Positions 16,346 through 24,987 of a DNA stretch of 47,349 nucleotides are shown piece after piece (within the stretch, counting starts at the first letter, position 1; the number at the start of each line of letters is the position of its first letter). The notes beneath the pieces were generated by a model. It saw nothing but the letters and a program-made list of their open reading frames with translations. It made no database searches and was not told where the DNA came from. A program made the translations under genes and the position numbers. The DNA is from Spirochaetota bacterium (lineage in GTDB: Bacteria > Spirochaetota > UBA12135 > COTS27 > JAFLEE01): NCBI GenBank assembly GCA_017302015.1, contig JAFLEE010000033.1, positions 1 through 47,349 on the forward strand, given 5' to 3'.

Positions 16346-17476
16346 TCAAAGGGCCGATTCCACGAGGCGCCCGATCTCGTCGGGCGTCAGGTCCGCGGGG
16401 TTGGATTTGAGGTTCCCGGCCCCCGCGCCCGCGATGAGGGCGGGGATCATGGCCGGCTCCACGCCGAATCGGGAGAAGCGCGCGAAGGAGAACGGCGCGC
16501 AGAACGCCGGGATCTCTCGGCCGAGGGCGAGTTCGGCCTTCCGGTAGCGCTCGAGGGCGCCGGCGTCGCCGCGCCCCTCCGTAAGCGCCTTCCGGTTGAG
16601 GGCGCTGGCGCCGGGGAGCAGCATCGCGCAGGCGGTGGTATGGGGAACGCCCCCGAGGCCGCCGAGGGAGGAGGCCAGGGCGTGGACGATGCCCAGGCCC
16701 GCATGGGCGAGTCCGATGCCCGAGAGGCAGGCGGCATAGGCCATTTTCCCCCGTGCCTCGAGGTCGCTCCCATCGCGGGCCAGGCGGGGGAGCGCTTCGC
16801 CGACGGCGGCGATGCCCGAGAGGCAAAGGGCCTCGATGGGCGGCGTGACGCGGCGCGAGGTGAGGCTCTCGATGAGTTGGGTGAGGGCATCCATGCCCGC
16901 GGCGAGGGTCACCTCGGTCGGGCACCCGAGGGAAAGTTCGGGGTCGAGGAGGGCGACGCGCGGCATGAGGCGCGCATCGCGCACGCTGCGTTTGAACCCC
17001 TCGGCGCGGGTCCCCACGACCGCGTTGCGCGTGGCCTCGCTTCCCGTGCCGGCCGTAGTGGGCACGGCGAGGAGCGGGAGCGGGTCTCGGGCGAAGACCG
17101 AACCGTCGCCCACGGCCTCGAGGTAGGGCCGGATATGCGGCCCGTTGGGGATGAGACCGGCGGCCGCCTTGGCCAGGTCGATCGCGCTCCCGCCGCCGAT
17201 GGCGATGACGAGGTCGCAGCCGTGCTCCCTGCCGATGCGGGCCGCATCGTCCACCTCCGCGGCGGAGGGTTCGCCTTGGGCCCGGGCCCGGGCGGCGACG
17301 AGGCCGAGGGCTTCGAGTTCATCGAGGAAGCGCTTCAGTCGGCCCCCCGACTCGAAGGAGGATTTTCCCGTGACGAGGAGCGGCCGGCGACCGAAGCCCT
17401 TGGCCAGGCCGGCGAGGGAGGCGAAGCGCCCCGCCCCGAAGCGGATTTCCCCGGGGAGGGCGAGTTCGAAATCCAC
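16346..17476 (-). CDS. Iron-containing alcohol dehydrogenase (group III)
   Basis: The 376-residue protein has the family's N-terminal dinucleotide domain with the GGGSAID motif (94-100) and AVPTTAGTGSEATRN (138-151). In the metal site, D196 (GMDALTQ), H265 (IVHALAS) and H279 (VPHTTACA) are present, but the second ligand, usually His in GxDALTHA, is Gln200. Gln at this place occurs in some subgroups, so the protein need not be inactive, but its metal may differ. Members reduce or oxidise small alcohols and aldehydes such as lactaldehyde. The GTG start at 17476 follows directly on the stop codon of the ABM gene (TGA then GTG), so translation is probably coupled to it. Substrate unknown. Confidence 0.88.
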   Translation of the reverse strand: MDFELALPGEIRFGAGRFASLAGLAKGFGRRPLLVTGKSSFESGGRLKRFLDELEALGLVAARARAQGEPSAAEVDDAARIGREHGCDLVIAIGGGSAIDLAKAAAGLIPNGPHIRPYLEAVGDGSVFARDPLPLLAVPTTAGTGSEATRNAVVGTRAEGFKRSVRDARLMPRVALLDPELSLGCPTEVTLAAGMDALTQLIESLTSRRVTPPIEALCLSGIAAVGEALPRLARDGSDLEARGKMAYAACLSGIGLAHAGLGIVHALASSLGGLGGVPHTTACAMLLPGASALNRKALTEGRGDAGALERYRKAELALGREIPAFCAPFSFARFSRFGVEPAMIPALIAGAGAGNLKSNPADLTPDEIGRLVESAL

Positions 17477-17794
17477 TCAGGTCGCGGCCCAGAGGCCGTC
17501 GTCCGCCGGGAACACGTTCTCGTACTTGACCCCGACGCGCGGCTCGGCCAAGTAATCCTTCACCGCCTCTTTCCACTTGAAATAATGGGGGTTCTGCTGG
17601 TGCGCGGCGAAATCTTCCTTGCGCCGGTAGACCTCGTAGAAGAAAACGAGGTCTTTCTGGTCGCAGCCCCGCAGCACGTCGAAGCGCAGGTTCCCCGGCT
17701 CCTGCCGGGTCGCGCGCGCGTTCTCGAGGGACGCGGCGACGTAGGCCTCGACGAACTCGGGCTTGACCTTGGAGGTGACGCAGACGACGTACAT
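17477..17794 (-). CDS. Antibiotic-biosynthesis-monooxygenase (ABM) domain protein, LsrG-like
   Basis: The 105-residue protein is a single ABM-fold domain (dimeric ferredoxin-like barrel). It starts MYVVCVTSKVKPEFVEAY and has the typical EPGNLRFDVLRG, FFYEVYRRKEDFAAHQQNPHYFKW and a VGVKYENVFP end. The length is typical of LsrG (the isomerase that degrades phosphorylated AI-2) and of small quinol monooxygenases. It is coupled to a downstream iron-type alcohol dehydrogenase, so a role in handling a small reactive carbonyl or diketone is plausible, but this is inference. AAGGAG stands 6 nt before the ATG at 17794. It is likely the first gene of an operon with the dehydrogenase and the UPF0126 protein. 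Confidence 0.82.
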   Translation of the reverse strand: MYVVCVTSKVKPEFVEAYVAASLENARATRQEPGNLRFDVLRGCDQKDLVFFYEVYRRKEDFAAHQQNPHYFKWKEAVKDYLAEPRVGVKYENVFPADDGLWAAT

Positions 17795-17853
17795 GGAGGC
17801 TCCTTTGGAGGGGATGGTTTTAGGGATCCGATGATCGCCGGGGGCCGATGGCC

Positions 17854-18396
17854 CTATTTGAAGCGGATCTCGGTCTGGCCGAACACCGTGTTGATCTCGA
17901 GGCGCACTTTCGGCGCGCCCTTCGCGCCGGGCTTCGTGCGCCAGGTGGTCACGCCGAAATGGGCGGCCTCGGAGCCGTCGGGCAGGGTGGCCGCGCCGAA
18001 GGCCGTGTGGAGGACGAGGAGCGCGTCGGTCTTGGGGGAAAGGAGGATTTCATGGCGGGCGAACACCGCGTTGAGGCGCGGAACCCGATCGCTCTCGACG
18101 GCCTTCTCCAAATCGGTGCGCCCGGAGGAAAAGACCATGCTGTATTCGCGGATGCCGCTCTCCCAGGCGAGGTCGCCGCTGCCGAAGACGATGGCGCTCT
18201 CGGACCGCAGGCCCTTGCCGACGAAGCGCCCGCCGAGGACGAGGCTCACCCCGATGGCGATGAGGAGCAGCCCCCAGAGGATGCTGAACACCGGCAGATC
18301 GATATGGAAGACGGCCTTCAGGAGCACCGCCACCCCGATCAAGAGGAGGAAACAACCCCAAAAAACGCCGCTGAATAGGAACATGAGACCCTTCAT
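17854..18396 (-). CDS. LiaF-like membrane protein (DUF5668 plus LiaF C-terminal domain)
   Basis: The 180-residue protein has two membrane helices (about 3-23 and 33-55: LMFLFSGVFWGCFLLLIGVAVLL and VFSILWGLLLIAIGVSLVLGG). A beta-rich soluble domain follows with SAIVFGSGDL, EYSMVFSSGRTDL and a final VRLEINTVFGQTEIRF. This is the pattern of LiaF-type proteins, whose soluble part forms a right-handed beta stack at the membrane face. In Firmicutes LiaF restrains the LiaRS cell-envelope stress system; there is no liaRS pair next to this gene, so its partner is unknown. The ATG at 18396 has GGGAGG a few bases upstream; the longer open frame overlaps the SGNH gene and looks non-coding. Confidence 0.75.
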   Translation of the reverse strand: MKGLMFLFSGVFWGCFLLLIGVAVLLKAVFHIDLPVFSILWGLLLIAIGVSLVLGGRFVGKGLRSESAIVFGSGDLAWESGIREYSMVFSSGRTDLEKAVESDRVPRLNAVFARHEILLSPKTDALLVLHTAFGAATLPDGSEAAHFGVTTWRTKPGAKGAPKVRLEINTVFGQTEIRFK

Positions 18397-18490
18397 CCCG
18401 CCCTCCCGGCGGGACGAGGCCCCGCCTGGGGCCAGTGTACTTTGAGCGGGCGGCGTTTGGGAAGGAACCGGTCGAGGAGCCGCCCGGTCG

Positions 18491-19810
18491 TCAGCCTTCT
18501 TGGACGAGCTCCATCGCTTGCCAAGCCGGGCGCGCCTCTCGGTAGAGCGCGCGCTCGAGGAAGCCGATCTCATCGCGTAGTTCCCGCTGCCGTCCCCGAT
18601 GGGCGAAGACCCGAATGACGTTCGGGGCCAACCACGCGTGGGTTTTCACCAAATGGCCGCAGGCCAGGTCGGCGTCGGCGGGGTCGATGCCGGCCCGCCG
18701 CAGGGATTCCCGGGCATAGCGCACGACCCCCAAGAGCCCCTCCAGTTCGGTCCGCCGCCTCGAGAGATCGCGCACCCTCTCCGATCGGGCCGCATCGGGG
18801 GCCGCGGGGATCCTGGCGAGGTCCACGCCGCGCGCCCAAGTCTCGGCATCCGCCCGGTAGATCGTCTCGCCGTCGGAAACCAAGCGGTGGGAACCGGGGG
18901 CCAAGCCCGTGACGGCCAGTGGCGCCCCGTTCCATTCGGGGAGCGGGTGGGTGAGGGCGCGCGCGGCCTGGGTGGCTTCGCCGTCCCCGATCCAGGGGAG
19001 GGCGTCGGATCGCCAACGGAAGCGTAGGCCTCGCGGGGTGCGCTTCAGGGACGAGAGGCGTCCCCCTTCCCATCGGGAGGACCCGGGGGCTCCCGCGTCG
19101 ATCTCGATGGATGCGACCCGGGGCGGTACGTCGAGCCCGGCAAGGAGCAGGCGCGCCATGACCGCGTGGCCGAGCCCTTGGGGATGGACCCGGTCGTTGC
19201 CGCAAAGGGTGAAGGCGGGATCCCGTTCCCGTTGCCCGTTTTGGAGGCCGTCCATGGCGGCATGCAGATCGATGAAGGTTTCCCCGCGTTTCGCCGCGAA
19301 GTCACCCATCGCTTTCGCCATCTCGGCGAGGGTGCGATTCCACCCCCGCCTAGCCGGGACCGGCAGGGCGACTTCTTCATCGTAGGGCGTCGGGGACGCC
19401 CAGATGAGCCGGGTGCCGAGGCCATCCAGCATCCCCGCGAGCTGGGCGAGGCGTGCGCGATAGGCGGCGACCTTTGCGGCGCGAAAAGCATCCCGGGTTT
19501 CGGCCGAATCGCGGGGATCGTACTCGCCCCCCGCATCGTTCATCCCCAGCATGAGGAGCGCCACCGCCGGCTTCAGCGGCGCGACATCAATGGGAAAACG
19601 CCCGAGAACGTCCTGGGCCGTATTTCCTCCGACCCCCGCGTTGACGAACCGAACGCGGAGGCGGGGCCAACGGGTGGCGTGGAAGGTCCGAAGCCCGTCG
19701 AGGTAGCGGCCGTCCTGGGTAATGCTGTCGCCGATAGCGACGAGGGTTTCTCCGGCCTTGAGCGGGAACAAGGATGCTGTCCGAGATTCTGGGAAACGGG
19801 CCGGCCGCAT
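18491..19810 (-). CDS. SGNH/GDSL-family hydrolase
   Basis: The 439-residue protein has the SGNH fold in its first half: block I ETLVAIGDSITQDG (Ser29), block II around VNAGVGGNTAQD, block III LLMLGMND (Asn91) and block V NDRVHPQG (Asp206, His209). These are the catalytic Ser, the oxyanion residues and the Asp/His pair of esterases that remove acetyl or other acyl groups, often from polysaccharides. The C-terminal 200 residues (from about 230) form an extra beta-plus-helical part that I cannot assign. No signal peptide is seen at the ATG chosen (19810). It lies 44 bp after the DUF2341 gene, beyond a strong hairpin. A polysaccharide ester is a likely substrate, judging from the neighbourhood. 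Confidence 0.82.
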   Translation of the reverse strand: MRPARFPESRTASLFPLKAGETLVAIGDSITQDGRYLDGLRTFHATRWPRLRVRFVNAGVGGNTAQDVLGRFPIDVAPLKPAVALLMLGMNDAGGEYDPRDSAETRDAFRAAKVAAYRARLAQLAGMLDGLGTRLIWASPTPYDEEVALPVPARRGWNRTLAEMAKAMGDFAAKRGETFIDLHAAMDGLQNGQRERDPAFTLCGNDRVHPQGLGHAVMARLLLAGLDVPPRVASIEIDAGAPGSSRWEGGRLSSLKRTPRGLRFRWRSDALPWIGDGEATQAARALTHPLPEWNGAPLAVTGLAPGSHRLVSDGETIYRADAETWARGVDLARIPAAPDAARSERVRDLSRRRTELEGLLGVVRYARESLRRAGIDPADADLACGHLVKTHAWLAPNVIRVFAHRGRQRELRDEIGFLERALYREARPAWQAMELVQEG

Positions 19811-19815
19811 CGCGG

Positions 19816-19837
19816 GCGCCGGGGAGGCTGCCCCCCG
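19816..19837 (-). terminator. GC-rich hairpin between the DUF2341 and SGNH genes
   Basis: GCCGGGG (19816-19822) pairs with CCCCGGC (19831-19837) over an 8-nt loop. It lies between the stop of the DUF2341 gene and the start of the SGNH gene. No T run follows on the minus strand, so it may be a weak terminator, a processing site or a structure before the SGNH start. Confidence 0.4.
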
Positions 19838-19854
19838 GCCGATTTCAGCGGCGC

Positions 19855-22560
19855 CTATTGGCCCATGACCACGAGGCTTCCGCGATAGGCTTTCGTCCCC
19901 ACGATGACCGCGTAGAGGTAGACCCCGGGGGCCGCGAGGGTGCCGTCGGTGCCGCGGCCATCCCAGAACCAGAAGGGGTCGAGCATATCCTTTCGCTGGA
20001 AGATCAGCCGACCGCTCTGGGTGTAGATCGACAGCGTCGCCTTCTCGTCGACCTTCTTATTCCAGGAAAAGAGCATGCTGCAATAGGAAGGATCGGTGGA
20101 ACCCGGCACCAACATGCGGTTGCGCAGGCGGAAAGCGTCGACCCCCGCGGAAGAGCCGTCGTTGAACATGAGCGCCACGCGCCCCTCGCGGGAGATGGCC
20201 GATTTGAGCTCCACGCGGTCGGCGAAGGGGGTCACGGTCGTGGAGAGCGCGTTCCATTGCAGCCCGTCCCAATAGCCGAGGGTGAGGCGCGAAGCCTCCG
20301 AGAGGATCACGCGCTTGGTGGTGCCCGGCACCGTCACGTAGCCGCCCGCGATGCGGACCTTCAAGCGCAGCGAAACCGGCTGGGAGAAGTTGGCATAGAC
20401 CCCATCGCCGTCGTCGATGACCATCTGGCGGTAGCCGTCGACGCCCACTTGGTCGGTCGGGAAGGCGAGGGTGTAATCCGCATCCGCAGCGAGGGTGCCC
20501 GAGGGGAACTGGGCCGCCATCTCGAAGTTGAGGAGCATCCGCGCGTCATCGGCGCCGGCCGCCGAGATCCGGTTCGTGACGCTCTTCTTTCCGGGGGCCA
20601 CGCCCCAATAGTTCGAGTAGTAGGTCACATTCGAGTACTGGATCCAGGTGCGGTAGGTCCGCGTCTCGTCGTAATAGAGGTCGTTGGTATCGAGGTAGCG
20701 GTTTCCGCCCAGGGGGATCATACCGGTGTACTGCACATTATCGCGCCAGAACTTGGTGTCCGTAGGACGTGCCGCCCCGCCGTCGTAGCCGGAGAAGAGG
20801 TCGAGGATGAACCCGGTGTTCGTCTGCTTGATGCTGAACCGGGAGAGGTCGTAGGTCGCCTCCGTGCCCACCACGAAAAAGAAGGGTTTCGAGAGGCCCG
20901 TATCGGCCGCGCTGGAGGTGGACAGAATCTGGGCCCGGCAGACGCCCGCGGGGAGGCCCGAGAAGGTCACCCGGTAGTCGTTGGTATCGCTCGTATAGAT
21001 GATGTTGGAAACGATCCCCCACGCGGCATTGGTATTGGTGAGAATCCAGGTATTGGTCAGCACAAATTGGGGCGGCCGCTCGGGCACGACCAGGGTGGCG
21101 AGGTCGACCCCCAGCGTCACGCTGCCACCGACTACCGGGGAGCCGAACGCATTGTAATTGCTGACTAGGATGTAGAGGAGGCTCTCTTGCGTGTCACCCG
21201 AGAGGCCGTTGAAGACGGCCATATTGGTGGTACTCACGACGTTCGAATATTCATTGAGGACCCAATTGGAGGGCCGTTGGATCGCCGACAGGCGGTACTC
21301 ATCGAAGTAGGCGTTGGGCGTCGCCCCGTAGGAAGCGTCGGGGAGATACTCCGTGGTCACGCCCATGAGCGTGATGCCGCCCAGGGTGCTGCCGGTCTCG
21401 GCGGAAGGCGTGACGTAGTTGGACTTGATCATCAAGGTGTTTTGGTAGAGTTGCAGGGCGACGCGGTTTGCCACGAGATCATGCAGTGCCGTCACATCGT
21501 ACTTAAGCCACGTCTCGTACGGCCCCCCCACCGGGCCCAGATTGGTGTTGGTCAGGTAGAAGGCCGACGCACCCGTCATCTGCTGTTGCCGGTGGAACGC
21601 GTTGTGGTTTCCGTTCGTATTTTGGAGCAAGAGGCCCCCATAGCCGTCTTTGCCATTCGGGAACCCCCAGGCGCGGTTGAGCGTGAACAGACCCGTTCGA
21701 AGGCCATTGGAGGACCCGACCCACGTGCCGGTCGACGGGTGGAAATAATTCGCGTTGGAGGGATAACTCTGGAAGCGCATCCAAAGAGAATGGGTGATGC
21801 TCCCGTTGCTATAAAACCGGTCGTAGGGAACCGTGCCCGGTTTGTTATTGAACGCGCTGAGCGAGACGCCGCTCACATTGGCATAGCCCGCCGGGGTCGC
21901 AAAGAGCCGGTTGCTGGAAAGATAGCCACGGGGCTGGCTCCCGGCCGTATTGATCCATAAGCCGGGGACATTTGAGTAGATGTTCGTGCCTACCGAGGTC
22001 ACGTGTGTGCCATAGACGGTCGAATCCCGCCCGAGTCCGCTGACCTCGGAGAAGTGATGTACCGAGAGAAAATCCGTGTCCCAGACGTTATTGTAGATGG
22101 ATGGGGTAATCAAGCTCGCAAAATTGCCCGAAAGGGCCTGGGTCGAGTTGGAACCCGCGAAGACGAGGGGCACGTTCAGGTTGCGCCAGTAGATGTAGAT
22201 CGTCGTTTTATTGCTGAAGGTGGGCAGGCAGACCCAGGCCTGGAGGGTGCTCTTACCCGAGGTACGGTTGTAGAACTCGATTTCGTGGAAGAGTTGCTGG
22301 CCGTCGACCCCCGCGAAAGTGATGTCCGAACCATCGGAATAGTAGGCATTGAGCCAATAGGAGTTGGTGATCGCGATGACGACCGGGAAATCCGTCAGCG
22401 GCTTGGTCGGGTCGGCCGGATTCAGGTTGGTGATGGCCATCCGGTAGAGATAACCCCGGTCGATCCACGGATCGGTGGCCACGGCGTAGGCGGTCGCCAG
22501 CGCCCCCCAGGCCAAGACCAGCAGAAACCTTACCAAAACGGCGATTTTATTGGTTTTCAT
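19855..22560 (-). CDS. Large secreted DUF2341 / concanavalin-like / FlgD-type C-terminal protein
   Basis: The 901-residue protein has a signal peptide (about 1-28). A DUF2341 domain follows (about 40-135; for example GSDITFAGVDGQQLFHEIEFYN and TTIYIYWRN), then a LamG-like concanavalin domain that starts FLSVHHFSEVSGLGRDSTVYG and ends with AYFDEYRLSAIQRPSNWVLNEYSN. A long middle part is rich in Asn, Thr, Tyr and Ser. The last 90 residues (SIYTQSGRLIFQRKDM through FWFWDGRGTDGTLAAPGVYLYAV) are a FlgD/CHU_C-like immunoglobulin domain, as often found at the end of exported surface proteins. DUF2341 proteins bind or present carbohydrate; no catalytic residues are evident. Its Asn/Thr/Tyr-rich composition and lower G+C set it apart from its neighbours. 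It is likely an adhesin or a glycan-binding exoprotein. A purine-rich AAGGAAGCGGAG precedes the ATG. Confidence 0.78.
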   Translation of the reverse strand: MKTNKIAVLVRFLLVLAWGALATAYAVATDPWIDRGYLYRMAITNLNPADPTKPLTDFPVVIAITNSYWLNAYYSDGSDITFAGVDGQQLFHEIEFYNRTSGKSTLQAWVCLPTFSNKTTIYIYWRNLNVPLVFAGSNSTQALSGNFASLITPSIYNNVWDTDFLSVHHFSEVSGLGRDSTVYGTHVTSVGTNIYSNVPGLWINTAGSQPRGYLSSNRLFATPAGYANVSGVSLSAFNNKPGTVPYDRFYSNGSITHSLWMRFQSYPSNANYFHPSTGTWVGSSNGLRTGLFTLNRAWGFPNGKDGYGGLLLQNTNGNHNAFHRQQQMTGASAFYLTNTNLGPVGGPYETWLKYDVTALHDLVANRVALQLYQNTLMIKSNYVTPSAETGSTLGGITLMGVTTEYLPDASYGATPNAYFDEYRLSAIQRPSNWVLNEYSNVVSTTNMAVFNGLSGDTQESLLYILVSNYNAFGSPVVGGSVTLGVDLATLVVPERPPQFVLTNTWILTNTNAAWGIVSNIIYTSDTNDYRVTFSGLPAGVCRAQILSTSSAADTGLSKPFFFVVGTEATYDLSRFSIKQTNTGFILDLFSGYDGGAARPTDTKFWRDNVQYTGMIPLGGNRYLDTNDLYYDETRTYRTWIQYSNVTYYSNYWGVAPGKKSVTNRISAAGADDARMLLNFEMAAQFPSGTLAADADYTLAFPTDQVGVDGYRQMVIDDGDGVYANFSQPVSLRLKVRIAGGYVTVPGTTKRVILSEASRLTLGYWDGLQWNALSTTVTPFADRVELKSAISREGRVALMFNDGSSAGVDAFRLRNRMLVPGSTDPSYCSMLFSWNKKVDEKATLSIYTQSGRLIFQRKDMLDPFWFWDGRGTDGTLAAPGVYLYAVIVGTKAYRGSLVVMGQ

Positions 22561-22725
22561 GGCGACTCCGCTTCCTTAGCGAGTGAATAACGAATCCAGA
22601 TGCTTCCTGGCCCACCCGGGCCGCTCGGGTCTCATAGACGCACCCGGGGGCAAAGGATGAAGGTATTTTATACCAAAAACGCCCCGACCACCCCCCATCA
22701 TCCACAGATGCTAGAATCCCGCCTA

Positions 22726-22741
22726 GGCCCTTTTTTGGGCC
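22726..22741. repeat. Perfect hairpin with a T6 loop just before a lipoprotein start
   Basis: GGCCC (22726-22730), six T and GGGCC (22737-22741) form a perfect small stem-loop. It ends 7 nt before the ATG at 22749 and lies in the 188-bp region between the divergent DUF2341 and lipoprotein genes. It could influence ribosome access to that start. A TAGAAT at 22712-22717 is a possible -10 upstream of it. Confidence 0.5.
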
Positions 22742-22748
22742 GGAATTC

Positions 22749-23276
22749 ATGGGAAATAGCCCTTTTTCCCCTTGGCGATGGCCCCTCGGGTGCCTCCTTT
22801 TGGCCCTCGTCAGCTCCTGCACCTGCTCCTATGTTAACGACGAGCCCCTGCCCCAGGGGCGTTTCTGGGGGGAAACCATCACGATGGAGTACCGGGAGAG
22901 CCCGGCCCCCCTCGCTCCGACCGACCCGGTCATCACCGTCACCTACGCCCTGACCTCCACGGGCTACGGGACGGTCAGCATGGTCGATTTCAGCCTGGGC
23001 CTGAAGCTCGATGGGCAGCCGATCCCCCTCTCCGCCCTGATCCTCTCCATCGATGACCGCTACGGCCAGGTCTCCAACGCCATCAGCATCTCGAATTTCA
23101 TCCGCGACCGCGACATCGGAGCCAACGGGGGGTTCAAGATCGCGGCCCAATTCCGCCAAGCCCTCACCGGAGAGAATCCGGACATCGAGGTCACCCTGCG
23201 GGAAGTCGTCATCGCCAATACCAACCTCGTGGCCACCAACACGGTGGTGGTGCACCCCCGCAAGCGTTGCATCTGA
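22749..23276 (+). CDS. Putative lipoprotein of unknown function
   Basis: The 175-residue protein begins with a signal peptide ending in the lipobox LVSSC (Cys24), so it should be lipid-anchored. The mature part looks like an all-beta domain: ETITMEYRESPAP, DPVITVTYALTSTGYGTVSMVDFSL and DIEVTLREVVIANTNLVATNT alternate in the way of an immunoglobulin-like fold. I recognise no family. It is divergent from the DUF2341 surface protein and convergent with the SGNH esterase, and all three are exported. The stretch GGGG-ACGCG-CCCC after its stop could be a weak hairpin (23277-23289). Start chosen at the ATG giving the signal peptide. Confidence 0.6.
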   Translation: MGNSPFSPWRWPLGCLLLALVSSCTCSYVNDEPLPQGRFWGETITMEYRESPAPLAPTDPVITVTYALTSTGYGTVSMVDFSLGLKLDGQPIPLSALILSIDDRYGQVSNAISISNFIRDRDIGANGGFKIAAQFRQALTGENPDIEVTLREVVIANTNLVATNTVVVHPRKRCI

Positions 23277-23292
23277 GGGGACGCGCCCCCCG

Positions 23293-24948
23293 TCAGCGTA
23301 CCCCGGCCGCCCCGAGGCAGAGGATGCGGAACTCGTTGCCCGCCGAGAGCGCCTGCTTCTCCGCAAGGAGCTCCACCCGCACGAGGTGCTTGCCCGGCTT
23401 TCCGTCGACGAGGCGGATCATCTGGCGATAGCCCCCCCAGGTCTGGTCGAACCAGGCGTCGCACACGACGGGGTCTCCCCCATCGACGCTCACCTTCGCC
23501 TTGCCCATGGGGCCCCGCACGCGGTAATAGGTGAAGAACACCTTCTCGCCCGTCGTCTCGAATTGGATGACGCTTCCCGGTTTGGCGCTCTTCCAGCACT
23601 TGAGGCCGGCCTGGGCGCCATCGAAGGCCCACCCGTCGTTCGACAGCGGCGTGAGGGAGTCGGCCTCGGCGAGGGAACAGAATTGGAACGCGTCGGTGAG
23701 GAGCGGCGCGGGCAGGGGCCGCTCGCTGGAGGCGCTCCCATTGGCCCGGGCACGGTCGAGCATGGCGCACACGAGTTTCCCGGCGTAGGCGTGGCCGATA
23801 TCGTTGGGATGCACCGTGTCGGGGCTGAGATCCCGCCACGCGATGCGCTTGGCCTCGACCTCGGGCCACAGCAGGTCGCGGTAGCTCACCATGGGCAGCC
23901 CGTAATGCTTGCCGAGTTTGGCTTGCCATTCCTGGGCGTTGCTCCCGATCGAGTTCATCATGAAGAGGAGGAGCAGCCCCGGCTTGGACGGGAGCGCGAG
24001 GATCTGGCGCAGGACTCCCTCGTAGGATTCCGCCTTGTCCTGGGTATTACCGTCGTTGACCGCGTACTCCACGATGATGACGTCGGGATTCTTGGACAGC
24101 AGGTCGCGCGCCATGCGCATGGCCCCGTAATCGGATCCGGTGGCGCCGATGCCCGCGTTCACCAGCGCGACCTGGGCGCCGGGGAAGTTCCGCTTCCACC
24201 ATTGGGTCAAATAAGCCGAATAATGCTTGTCCTTGCCGCTGGCCGAGGCGCCCTGGGTGATGGAGCCGCCGAGGATGCCCACGGTGAAGGCCCCGCCGCG
24301 GCCCGCCTTCTCGAAGGCCCGCCGCAGGAGCGCGAGGTTGCCGTCGCTGACGAAGGCGCGCTGGAGCCAATCGGCGGGCAGAGGCTTCTCGAGGTCGCGG
24401 ATCGCCTGCTCGGCCTTCGGATCCCGGGAGAGTTTCACGTCGTCGAACCACGCGGTGCCCTGCCCGTGGAGGATGAGTTTCACGAGCATGGATTTCGCCC
24501 CCGACGGGGCCGCGGCCTTCAAGAACACCTGCCTCCAATCGCTCGTACTGGAGACCATGGAACTGCTGGCGAAGGAGAGGCGCGCCCCCTTCTCGTCCAG
24601 GAAATCCACCGCGAGGTAGGCTCCCCCGCCGCCCCGGGCGTTCTCGGTGCGGATCCACGCCTCGCCCTGGAAGCATTGGCCCGCCTCGAGGTTCGAAAGT
24701 TTGACGAAGAGATTCGGCCAGGAAACCTTGTCGTTGCGGGTCACCACCGCCTTGACCGCGGCGCTCCCCCCGAGTTTCACCGCGGAATCCAGGGTGAAGA
24801 CGGCGTCCACATCCCCAACGTCCTTCTTCCACGGGCTGAGATCGGCGCCGAGGCCCTCGAAGCCTCCGGCCGGTACGAGGCTATCTTCTGGAGAACCCCA
24901 CAAACTTGCGAAAATGAGGAAGGCCAGGGTGGATCGGATGCGTTTCAT
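23293..24948 (-). CDS. Secreted SGNH/GDSL esterase with an N-terminal carbohydrate-binding-like domain
   Basis: The 551-residue protein has a short signal peptide (MKRIRSTLAFLIFASLWG). A beta-sandwich that resembles a carbohydrate-binding module follows (about 25-175, ending HGQGTAWFDDVKLSRD), then an SGNH catalytic domain (about 218-400). Block I is FTVGILGGSITQGAS (Ser229), block II includes LVNAGIGATGSDYG, block III VEYAVNDG and block V LSPDTVHPND (Asp377, His380). A C-terminal beta domain of about 130 residues completes it. It is probably an exported deacylase of polysaccharide esters. GAGGA stands 5 nt before the ATG at 24948. A palindrome that contains a -10-like TACTAT lies just upstream. 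Confidence 0.85.
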   Translation of the reverse strand: MKRIRSTLAFLIFASLWGSPEDSLVPAGGFEGLGADLSPWKKDVGDVDAVFTLDSAVKLGGSAAVKAVVTRNDKVSWPNLFVKLSNLEAGQCFQGEAWIRTENARGGGGAYLAVDFLDEKGARLSFASSSMVSSTSDWRQVFLKAAAPSGAKSMLVKLILHGQGTAWFDDVKLSRDPKAEQAIRDLEKPLPADWLQRAFVSDGNLALLRRAFEKAGRGGAFTVGILGGSITQGASASGKDKHYSAYLTQWWKRNFPGAQVALVNAGIGATGSDYGAMRMARDLLSKNPDVIIVEYAVNDGNTQDKAESYEGVLRQILALPSKPGLLLLFMMNSIGSNAQEWQAKLGKHYGLPMVSYRDLLWPEVEAKRIAWRDLSPDTVHPNDIGHAYAGKLVCAMLDRARANGSASSERPLPAPLLTDAFQFCSLAEADSLTPLSNDGWAFDGAQAGLKCWKSAKPGSVIQFETTGEKVFFTYYRVRGPMGKAKVSVDGGDPVVCDAWFDQTWGGYRQMIRLVDGKPGKHLVRVELLAEKQALSAGNEFRILCLGAAGVR

Positions 24949-24973
24949 GGGGTCCTCGACGGGGCGATATGCC

Positions 24974-24987
24974 CCTACTATAGTAGG
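24974..24987 (-). promoter_or_regulatory. 14-bp perfect palindrome at the promoter of the SGNH esterase gene
   Basis: CCTACTATAGTAGG reads the same on both strands. On the minus strand it contains the -10-like TACTAT (24985-24980), 31 nt before the ATG at 24948; TTTTGC at a 16-nt spacing could be the -35. A dimeric regulator or a role in RNA start-site structure is possible. The 187 bp between this gene and the DHH gene otherwise hold GC-rich inverted repeats such as CCGCCTTAGGCGG, but no clear terminator. Confidence 0.45.
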
